Origin: Bdellovibrionales bacterium | GTDB taxonomy: Bacteria; Bdellovibrionota; JAFGOL01 | DNA length: 5,741 bases | Direction of reading: 5' to 3' | NCBI GenBank assembly: GCA_022710165.1 | Contig: JAKLHL010000102.1 | Coordinates: 1 to 5,741 of the forward strand | Shown here: piece after piece, positions 1 to 4,788 of the stretch | Numbering within the stretch: the first letter of the stretch is position 1 | Layout of the letters: each line of letters opens with the position of its first letter | Program-made: the position numbers and the translations under genes | The notes under the pieces: generated by a model | What the model was told of the DNA's origin: nothing | What the model saw: the letters and a program-made list of their open reading frames with translations, nothing else | Databases searched by the model: none

Positions 1-1123
1 CATTTTTGTAAAAGAGCCCGTCAAGCACCACAGGCTCGTTGTTAAGTACGGCAACTATGGCCACATGGTAGGTCCATTTTTTGCTAGGGTCCTTTCCGTT
101 GGCAAGAGTTGCCCAGCTGGCCATTGTAAGGTACTCATCCTCTTTTGCGTTGTTCTTGATTACATGAGGCACTGCCCAGATCTCATAAATATCAGTTATG
201 CCAGGTACAGCGTCCAGTATTTTTGAACCCACGACATATGAGAGCACTCTGCATTCGTTGGCCACAGGCCTATATGTGTAGTTCTCTGTTTTTGTGGACC
301 TCATTCCACCGCCTGGAGTGTCTTCCCAGTCGGTCGTGGTCCCCTGATAATAATATACGAACTCATTAGCACCACCCTTGGCAGTACTCGCTATGGCGGA
401 GCTTAATCCAGGGTTGAAAGCCTTTAGGGTCTCATCTGCAGCAGAAAGTTCTCCTGTAGAGCTCGTGTAATAATACAGAGGTTCAACTTTGGAGTAGTCT
501 GCTCCCTTAAGTTTCAGCGACTTATAAATACCAGAATATGACATGCTCTTTTCCAGCATCTTGATGAACATTAGGCTGCACTTCTTATTAAGTTCAAGTT
601 CAGGGTCATAAGTTACCCCTATATTGCCCATTAACTCAGTAACTCTCTTTTTTATTAGAGGGTAGAGCTTTTCGCTGTTGTACCAAGGTAAAAGACTTCC
701 TTTGTTTATGATGAAAGAAAGATTATTCCTGTTAAGGAACAGAGGATCAAAAACGCCAATGTGCTCAAGGCCGATCATCGAGTCCTCGTCGCCCTGGCAC
801 TTGAGCATATAGTCTGATGTTTCCCTCGTAGCAAACCTTAAATACATATTGAATATGTAATCTCCCAACGCCGAGGTGTAACCCTTGCTGCAGTCAAGAC
901 AAGGAGAACTTTCTTCTCCCATGACGGTGTTCTTGGGCGTAGTGGTCACAGCTGCATAAGAGGATAATCCGTATGAGGCCTTGTTCGGTTTAAAGTGGAT
1001 ATGGTTGCTGGTCCAAAAGGTCTTGGTATCTTTAGAGGCTTTCTTTTTTATGTCTAAAAAAACATCTGCCTGAGCTGAGTTAAAAGCAAAGGCTAAGATC
1101 ATGATAGTGTTAATGATAATCAT
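1..1123 (-). CDS. Secreted protein-glutaminase-like Cys-His-Asp enzyme, C-terminus cut by window edge
   Basis: I translated 374 codons with no stop from ATG at 1123 down to the window edge, so the C-terminus is missing. The start follows an in-frame TAA seven codons upstream. Residues 1-19 are a hydrophobic signal peptide ending A-Q-A before Asp20, so the protein is exported. Residues 20 to about 280 resemble nothing I recognise; they include a CxxC (Cys75, Cys78) and could be a pro-region or a separate domain. Residues 291-371 contain Cys291-Arg, then WTYHVAIVA with His353, then VVLDGLF with Asp368. This order and wording match the catalytic core I recall for secreted Chryseobacterium protein-glutaminase (CYARAH, WSYHVAILV, IIDPSLF), which deamidates glutamine side chains in proteins using a Cys-His-Asp triad. 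The Cys-to-His spacing is longer here (62 residues against about 41). Other papain-like or transglutaminase-type enzymes are possible. The gene is certain; the family is probable; the substrate is unknown. Confidence 0.68.
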   Translation of the reverse strand, partial: MIIINTIMILAFAFNSAQADVFLDIKKKASKDTKTFWTSNHIHFKPNKASYGLSSYAAVTTTPKNTVMGEESSPCLDCSKGYTSALGDYIFNMYLRFATRETSDYMLKCQGDEDSMIGLEHIGVFDPLFLNRNNLSFIINKGSLLPWYNSEKLYPLIKKRVTELMGNIGVTYDPELELNKKCSLMFIKMLEKSMSYSGIYKSLKLKGADYSKVEPLYYYTSSTGELSAADETLKAFNPGLSSAIASTAKGGANEFVYYYQGTTTDWEDTPGGGMRSTKTENYTYRPVANECRVLSYVVGSKILDAVPGITDIYEIWAVPHVIKNNAKEDEYLTMASWATLANGKDPSKKWTYHVAIVAVLNNEPVVLDGLFYKN

Positions 1124-1135
1124 ATCTATATTATA
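1124..1135 (-). promoter_or_regulatory. Perfect -10 hexamer placed for a leaderless start
   Basis: On the minus strand TATAAT (1135-1130) is followed by six bases and then the ATG of the protein-glutaminase-like gene at 1123. Transcription starting the usual 6-7 bases after the hexamer would begin at or next to the A of the ATG. There is no Shine-Dalgarno sequence at normal spacing; the nearest purine run, AAAGG, lies 16 bases away. I see no good -35 element at 16-18 bases upstream (TATACT is the best at 17). Confidence 0.55.
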
Positions 1136-1139
1136 AGGC

Positions 1140-1154
1140 CTTTAGCCTCTAAAG
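1140..1154. repeat. Operator-like dyad CTTTAG-CCT-CTAAAG
   Basis: This is a perfect 6-base inverted repeat with a 3-base centre. It sits 4 to 19 bases upstream of the TATAAT of the minus-strand gene, so it covers the spacer and approaches the -35 region. That placement suits a dimeric regulator controlling the gene to its left and perhaps also the divergent gene at 1233. An 8-base palindrome, AAGGCCTT, overlaps its left edge (1135-1142). The regulator is unknown, and short dyads also arise by chance. Confidence 0.35.
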
Positions 1155-1232
1155 TATATATTTTTTTACTTGATTTATAGTACTAGTTTTAATAAAAGGG
1201 TGCCTAGGATCTTAAAATCCCGGAGGTTAACG

Positions 1233-1586
1233 ATGATACGTTCCTTATTTTTTGCAGGCCTGCTTTTTTCAATAACAACAGTTTATGCTCAAAGGATGGA
1301 CCAGGATTTTACTCCATTTTATATAGGTCCTAACGTCAATACAACTCCAGTCTACGAGGACATGGATTTTACAGTAGTCAAGGGCTACGAGGATAGGAGT
1401 GGCGGTATAAAACTCGTGGATTACGTTGTGACATATACCATAAAGTATGCTACCGACGGTGTTCTATATACCTATGAATTGCCTAGCAGTGTTTTTTCAT
1501 GCTACGGCAAGAACCCTAAATACACTGGAGCAGAGTTTGTTTCTCTTCCAGAAGTCCAGGAATTCATAAAAAAGTACGGTAATTGA
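1233..1586 (+). CDS. Small Tyr-rich secreted protein of unknown function
   Basis: The product has 117 residues. I chose ATG 1233 rather than the upstream TTG at 1170 because GGAGGT (1222-1227) sits five bases before it and because the protein then opens directly with a signal peptide. Residues 1-19 are that signal peptide, ending V-Y-A before Gln20, so export to the periplasm or beyond is likely. The mature part of about 98 residues has no further membrane segment, a single cysteine (Cys90) and many tyrosines (12 in the precursor). The stretch around residues 45-85 alternates polar and hydrophobic residues in a way that suggests beta strands. I do not recognise the family. It is divergent from the protein-glutaminase-like gene across a 109-base gap and converges on the lipoprotein gene at 1593 with six bases between stop codons. 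A functional link with the divergent enzyme, for example as inhibitor or substrate, is only a guess. Confidence 0.75.
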   Translation: MIRSLFFAGLLFSITTVYAQRMDQDFTPFYIGPNVNTTPVYEDMDFTVVKGYEDRSGGIKLVDYVVTYTIKYATDGVLYTYELPSSVFSCYGKNPKYTGAEFVSLPEVQEFIKKYGN

Positions 1587-1592
1587 TCTTAG

Positions 1593-2315
1593 TTAACAGC
1601 CTCTAGTACACCAAGCTGCGGCGTTCTGGGCTGCAGTAGTGCAATCGAAACCGTTGCAGTTGTATACCCCTGTTCCTACGTCGTACCATGCTCTCTCATC
1701 CGTAGCACAGGCGCGTATGTAACAGCTGCACATAGAGATCCAGTCTGAACAGTATTCAGCATTGGTATCAGGCACTGGTACCGTCGCCACTTTTTCTTGG
1801 GATGGGCTGTAGGTTATAGCGCCGGCAGGTTCTGCCGCTGCAGCAAAGTCCATAGTGGTAACACCCTCATTCGCCTTTTCGTAGCAAACGCCGTTACCCC
1901 TGTAGTCACGGTTACATACCTGAGTGGTCTGAGGCTCTGTTTCAACTAATTCAGTCTCTATATCAACGTATCCTGCGGCTATTTCTTCATCGGTGAGAGG
2001 ATATACGAAATATCCGTCTATAGGACCGCTGGTGTTCTCAAATTGGATTATGATCTCAGTAACGCTGATCTCCGTTATGGACGAAAAATCGACCTTCCAT
2101 GTTATCGGAGTGTTCACAAGGTACATAGTGGTGCTAGGTCCTGTAACGGTAGGTTTGTTAGTTGAGGTGGTCTGAGTCCCTGTTGGGGTGCCGGTCATGA
2201 ATACGGCGTTCTTTATCAAGAGATATTGGTTCTTACCGCCATCGCTGTCACCTGCACATCCGCTGAGTACAGAGATGCTGGCTATGATCGCAAATAAAGA
2301 CACTATCTTTTTCAT
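1593..2315 (-). CDS. Cys-rich lipoprotein with Thr-rich linker, function unknown
   Basis: The product has 240 residues and starts at ATG 2315, preceded by GGAGG (minus strand, 2328-2324) eight bases away. Residues 1-20 form a lipoprotein signal with lipobox L-S-G-C, so Cys20 should be lipidated; the next residue is Ala, which suits the outer membrane. Residues 41-63 are a Thr/Pro/Gly linker. Residues 64-125 look beta-rich. Ten further cysteines follow, at 134, 144, 189, 196, 198, 203, 220, 225, 236 and 240, seven or eight of them in the last 52 residues, and the final residue is itself a cysteine. An even number in an exported protein suggests up to five disulfides and a compact disulfide-knit head held away from the membrane. 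I do not recognise the fold. The gene has its own sigma-70-type promoter and stands alone on the minus strand between two plus-strand genes. Confidence 0.85.
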   Translation of the reverse strand: MKKIVSLFAIIASISVLSGCAGDSDGGKNQYLLIKNAVFMTGTPTGTQTTSTNKPTVTGPSTTMYLVNTPITWKVDFSSITEISVTEIIIQFENTSGPIDGYFVYPLTDEEIAAGYVDIETELVETEPQTTQVCNRDYRGNGVCYEKANEGVTTMDFAAAAEPAGAITYSPSQEKVATVPVPDTNAEYCSDWISMCSCYIRACATDERAWYDVGTGVYNCNGFDCTTAAQNAAAWCTRGC

Positions 2316-2350
2316 TTTGTCGCCCTCCCTTTATCCTTTAGCACGAGGCT

Positions 2351-2379
2351 ATTATGTACCTGTTTCTGGCGTTTGTAAA
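2351..2379 (-). promoter_or_regulatory. Sigma-70-type promoter of the Cys-rich lipoprotein gene
   Basis: On the minus strand TTTACA (2379-2374) and CATAAT (2356-2351) are separated by exactly 17 bases, each matching the sigma-70 consensus at five of six positions. Transcription would begin near 2344, leaving a leader of about 28 bases that contains the GGAGG ribosome-binding site. This is the best two-part promoter in the window. Confidence 0.65.
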
Positions 2380-2384
2380 TAGTG

Positions 2385-2413
2385 ATGACTAAAGCTTTGC
2401 CGGCGTGTAGAAT
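2385..2413 (+). promoter_or_regulatory. Candidate promoter giving a leaderless xerC mRNA
   Basis: ATGACT (2385-2390, four of six matches to the -35 consensus) and TAGAAT (2408-2413, five of six to the -10) are 17 bases apart. TAGAAT ends seven bases before ATG 2421, so the transcript would start at or beside the ATG. The -35 element lies five bases from that of the divergent lipoprotein promoter, so the two promoters are back to back. No Shine-Dalgarno sequence precedes ATG 2421 or the upstream GTG 2382 and ATG 2385. Confidence 0.45.
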
Positions 2414-2420
2414 CTGCCTA

Positions 2421-3314
2421 ATGCCTGAGTTAAGACCCATTTTCTCTGAATATCTTTCTTATCTTTCTCACGAGGAGAATGTGTCGCCGAATACTGTTGA
2501 AGCGTACAGCAGCGACATAAGGTCCTTTCTTGATTTTTTAGAGGCTCAAGGCATAAAGAACGTCAGTGAACTAACTCATCTTCACATCAGGACCTATATC
2601 TCCAGCCTCTATGAAAAACTTGATAAGCGCTCCATAGCGAGAAAGACAAGCTCCATAAGGGCCTTCTTGAAATACCTCTCCATGCAGGGGTATACAGGTG
2701 CACAGCTCCTTAGTAGGATCATAAGGCCAAAGATGCCAGAGAAACTGATGTTCGCTTTATCGGTTGATGAGATAAATACCTTTCTCTCTGCAATTGACCC
2801 AAGCACTGATATAGGCAAGAGGAATCTGGCTATAATAGAGCTGCTATATGGGGCAGGGCTCAGAGTATCGGAACTTGCCTCCATCAAGGCCTCTGATATT
2901 GATTTTAACGAAAGGACCATCAGGGTGATGGGTAAGGGCAGAAAGGAAAGGATAGCCCCCTTCAATGAGGAGGCCCTAAAGAGCCTTAACTCATACCTTG
3001 AGATCAGATCAAATCTTGCCAAAGAAGATAAACCTAGTGATATCATATTTTTAAACAAGAGCGGGACCCCTCTTAACGTAAGGTCCATACAAAGGCTGAC
3101 CCGTTTCATATCCCTAAAGGCAGGTATCATTAGGAAAGCCACTCCCCATACCATGAGGCATTCCTATGCCACACACCTTTTGGAGGCCGGGGCCAGCATT
3201 AAAACCGTAAAAGAGCTCCTGGGTCATGCTAGTATAGCCGCAACCCAAAAATATACCCATCTGACAATGGAAAAGCTTGCAGAGATGTACAAGAGGTCTC
3301 ACCCTAAAGCATAG
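2421..3314 (+). CDS. xerC: Tyrosine recombinase XerC
   Basis: XerC pairs with XerD to resolve chromosome dimers by recombination at dif during division, with FtsK activation in well-studied bacteria. From ATG 2421 the protein has 297 residues, close to the 298 of E. coli XerC. Residues 1 to about 90 are the SAM-like core-binding domain and about 110-297 the catalytic domain. All six active-site residues are present: Arg148 (in GAGLRVSEL), Lys172 (GKGRKER), His243 and Arg246 (HTMRH), His269 (LLGHAS) and the Tyr278 nucleophile (YTHL). The ending RSHPKA resembles the XerC tail AHPRA, which with the MGKGRKER stretch supports XerC over XerD. The reading frame extends upstream to GTG 2382, but those 13 residues have no counterpart in XerC and lie over the candidate promoter, so I prefer 2421. 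XerD is encoded about 1.5 kb downstream on the same strand. A phage-type integrase is unlikely given its length and close Xer match. Confidence 0.93.
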   Translation: MPELRPIFSEYLSYLSHEENVSPNTVEAYSSDIRSFLDFLEAQGIKNVSELTHLHIRTYISSLYEKLDKRSIARKTSSIRAFLKYLSMQGYTGAQLLSRIIRPKMPEKLMFALSVDEINTFLSAIDPSTDIGKRNLAIIELLYGAGLRVSELASIKASDIDFNERTIRVMGKGRKERIAPFNEEALKSLNSYLEIRSNLAKEDKPSDIIFLNKSGTPLNVRSIQRLTRFISLKAGIIRKATPHTMRHSYATHLLEAGASIKTVKELLGHASIAATQKYTHLTMEKLAEMYKRSHPKA

Positions 3315-3329
3315 CTCCAGAAGTGTTTA

Positions 3330-3367
3330 ATTTGTATACAGGACAACTGTATCTATACAATACAAAT
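3330..3367. repeat. Nested inverted repeats (ATTTGTAT ... ATACAAAT and inner stem-loops)
   Basis: The outer repeat is perfect over 8 bases: ATTTGTAT (3330-3337) and ATACAAAT (3360-3367). Inside it ATACAG (3336-3341) and CTGTAT (3347-3352) flank GACAA, and TTGTATA (3332-3338) can alternatively pair with TATACAA (3354-3360). These pairings compete with one another. A third copy of ATTTGTAT lies at 3400-3407 in direct orientation. No T-run follows, so this is not a classic terminator for xerC. It could be an operator upstream of the lipoprotein operon; a weak promoter-like pair, TTGTAT-18-TACAAT (3332-3361), lies within it. A recombinase site is less likely, since the arms do not resemble dif. 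Confidence 0.5.
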
Positions 3368-3382
3368 AAGGTCCAAGGGCAG

Positions 3383-3396
3383 TAGCTATAAAGCTA
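3383..3396. repeat. Short hairpin TAGCT-ATAA-AGCTA
   Basis: A perfect 5-base inverted repeat with a 4-base loop lies between the larger repeat at 3330-3367 and the lipoprotein gene at 3498. It is too short and AT-rich to act as a strong terminator. It may be part of the same regulatory region or be a chance match. Confidence 0.25.
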
Positions 3397-3497
3397 AATA
3401 TTTGTATTTATTAGATGTTTTTTTAGAAAAGAAAAATGGCACAGGGCTTGCAACATATATAAGCGAAAAGATAGTTTTCCTAGGGGAGGAAAAGAAA

Positions 3498-4058
3498 ATG
3501 AAGTTAAGGAGATTTAAAACTACGGCGGTGCTGATCGGGTTAAGCCTGATAGTATTTGCTTCTTGTGGCAAAAAGAATGCTACTCCAAACATGTTGGGCA
3601 TAGGCGCATCAGGTTATGGAACAGGTGCATGTACTGCTTCTGCCACTGGCGACAATGTTTACACCGGCGACATAGTTGACAACTACAGTGGAACTACTGG
3701 AAAGGTAGTCCTTACAGTTTCAGCTACAGGTGGAGCTGTTTATGGCCAGGTTATGGCTAGTGCTTACGCTGAGATAAATGGAGCTACATTTTGCTGCACA
3801 TCATCCGGCATGGGCGTTATTGGTAAAGGAAGAGTAGCAGGTGAAAAAGCTACAATGGCTGATTTCCCTCTTACTTGCCAGGGTTCTTCAACAGATCCAA
3901 CTTTTGGCGGATATTATCAGTCAGTAATACTTAAGATAGGCGTTTTCTGCCCAGGCGGATGGACAGAGGCTGTTCTTTCTACAGACAATAGACTTAAAGG
4001 TTGTGTACAGCTTACTAGCGGCATACAGAGCTACGCTGATACATATTTTGTAAAATAA
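3498..4058 (+). CDS. Small Cys-containing, Gly/Ala/Thr-rich lipoprotein, function unknown
   Basis: The product has 186 residues. I chose ATG 3498 over an upstream in-frame start at 3402 because GGAGG (3485-3489) lies eight bases before it and the protein then starts with a lipoprotein signal. Residues 1-23 have a basic start, a hydrophobic core and the lipobox F-A-S-C, so Cys23 is the probable lipid site; Phe at position -3 is less common than Leu. Gly follows the Cys, so outer-membrane sorting is likely. The mature protein is rich in Gly, Ala, Ser and Thr, looks beta-stranded, and has six more cysteines at 45, 99, 100, 127, 151 and 169, with an adjacent pair at 99-100, enough for three disulfides. 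I do not recognise the family. It is the first of two lipoprotein genes; 33 bases without a terminator separate it from the next. Its codons favour GCT, GGA and AGA more than the xer genes do, which suggests higher expression. Confidence 0.87.
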   Translation: MKLRRFKTTAVLIGLSLIVFASCGKKNATPNMLGIGASGYGTGACTASATGDNVYTGDIVDNYSGTTGKVVLTVSATGGAVYGQVMASAYAEINGATFCCTSSGMGVIGKGRVAGEKATMADFPLTCQGSSTDPTFGGYYQSVILKIGVFCPGGWTEAVLSTDNRLKGCVQLTSGIQSYADTYFVK

Positions 4059-4091
4059 ATAAAAAAGAAATATTTGGGAGGATTTAGAATC

Positions 4092-4673
4092 ATGAAAAAA
4101 CTTTTAATAGCAGGACTAGCGTTAGCTACTGTTATAGCACTCACAGGGTGCGGAGCTGCCGGTTATACAACTGGAAGAGCTTCTGGCAAGGCTTCTGCAG
4201 ACGCTGCAAAGATGATAGATGATGCTACTGGTCAGCAGCCTACTAATCTTGACTCAGACAACTATTATGTTCAGGCAACTGGAGCAACTGCTTCTGCCAG
4301 TTTCTTAAATACAGAAGGACTTCTTGGTACTGGCTATCCTAACACTGTTTTCGAAGAGATCGGCGCCAGTGTTATGATAAAGAAAGACGGCACTTTGGCA
4401 AGCGTGGTCGTTATATTGACCCCAGTAAGTACAGGGGATCAGATGCCAGTGGCTTTCTTGAGCACAGGTAAGATAACTTATAATGCAGCTACAGGCTTTA
4501 ACTTCACAGCTCAGCTTTATGATTTGGACACCATGTCATTTGTGAACGGCGGAGCTTTGATAAATGTTAACGGCGTTAACTTTGGCAATCAGATGAGGAT
4601 AACCATAAAGCTTCAGGGTTCAACCCTTGCTTTTGCTAACTCTACACCTTTCTTGGCAGGCATAATTCAATAG
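4092..4673 (+). CDS. Small Ala/Gly/Thr-rich lipoprotein, function unknown
   Basis: The product has 193 residues and starts at ATG 4092, with GGAGG (4077-4081) ten bases upstream; the earlier in-frame TTG at 4074 overlaps that site and would spoil the signal sequence. Residues 1-20 are a textbook lipoprotein signal, MKK, hydrophobic core and lipobox L-T-G-C, so Cys20 is lipidated. It is the only cysteine in the protein, unlike the two other lipoproteins here. Residues 21-75 are low-complexity Ala/Gly/Thr/Ser and probably flexible. Residues 85-193 look like alternating beta strands (for example SVMIKKDG, ASVVVILTP and MRITIKLQ), suggesting a beta-sandwich or lipocalin-like body, though I recognise no family. 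It follows the lipoprotein gene at 3498 by 33 bases and is closed by a strong terminator, so the two probably share one transcript. Codon choice resembles that of its upstream partner. A surface or periplasm-facing outer-membrane role is inferred from the signal only. Confidence 0.88.
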   Translation: MKKLLIAGLALATVIALTGCGAAGYTTGRASGKASADAAKMIDDATGQQPTNLDSDNYYVQATGATASASFLNTEGLLGTGYPNTVFEEIGASVMIKKDGTLASVVVILTPVSTGDQMPVAFLSTGKITYNAATGFNFTAQLYDLDTMSFVNGGALINVNGVNFGNQMRITIKLQGSTLAFANSTPFLAGIIQ

Positions 4674-4706
4674 CTAATTACCTCCCCTCTTTATATGTGT
4701 AATTAG
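4674..4706 (+). repeat. 3'-UTR inverted repeat with a CU-rich, anti-Shine-Dalgarno-like loop
   Basis: CTAATTAC (4674-4681) begins directly after the stop codon of the second lipoprotein gene and pairs perfectly with GTAATTAG (4699-4706). The last arm base plus the 17-base loop provide CCTCCCCT (4681-4688), which is exactly complementary to AGGGGAGG (3482-3489), the ribosome-binding region of the first gene of the same presumed operon. The structure is separate from the terminator hairpin that starts at 4712. It may protect the 3' end, or pair with ribosome-binding sites; neither is shown. Confidence 0.5.
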
Positions 4707-4711
4707 GACTG

Positions 4712-4749
4712 GAAGGCACTCGGCGAAAGCCGGGTGCCTTCTTTTTTTT
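4712..4749 (+). terminator. Strong intrinsic terminator of the lipoprotein operon
   Basis: A 13-base-pair stem (4712-4724 with 4729-4741; one G-T wobble, otherwise complementary) closes on the tetraloop GAAA and is followed immediately by eight T residues (4742-4749). It ends transcription of the two lipoprotein genes and insulates xerD. The minus-strand side lacks a T-run, so it works in one direction only. Confidence 0.95.
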
Positions 4750-4773
4750 GTCCGACTTTGAACTTTTATATGT

Positions 4774-4788
4774 TAGAATTTTTTCTGT
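4774..4788 (+). promoter_or_regulatory. -10-like TAGAAT close to the xerD start
   Basis: TAGAAT (4774-4779) is followed by nine bases and then ATG 4789, with no Shine-Dalgarno sequence in between or just upstream. Transcription would start within about three bases of the ATG, giving a leaderless or nearly leaderless mRNA. Since a strong terminator lies just upstream, xerD needs its own promoter. I see no -35 element at standard spacing; TTGTCC (4748-4753) is 20 bases away. Confidence 0.42.

Noticed and set aside
174..210. dif-like site around ATAA-7 bases-TTATG
   Set aside because: Only the innermost TTATG is shared by the two arms and the site lies inside the enzyme gene. No better dif candidate was found by eye elsewhere in the window.
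1..1586. Toxin-antitoxin or effector-immunity pair
   Set aside because: The genes are divergent rather than in one operon, both products are exported, and no toxin-delivery domain or antitoxin DNA-binding motif is visible. Kept only as a low-interest partnership hypothesis.
1584..1595. Bidirectional terminator between the convergent genes
   Set aside because: Only six bases separate the stop codons, and no stem followed by a T-run is visible on either strand nearby.
2382..2420. N-terminal extension of XerC from GTG 2382 or ATG 2385
   Set aside because: It has no ribosome-binding site, does not match the XerC family start, and overlaps the candidate promoter; ATG 2421 gives 297 residues as in known XerC.
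2609..3154. 181-codon open frame on the minus strand inside xerC
   Set aside because: It is antisense to a gene with complete catalytic motifs, has no ribosome-binding site, and its product shows no recognisable features.
3336..3352. LexA (SOS) box in ATACAG-GACAA-CTGTAT
   Set aside because: The order is CAG then CTG with five bases between, the reverse of the CTG-N10-CAG arrangement of a proteobacterial LexA site.
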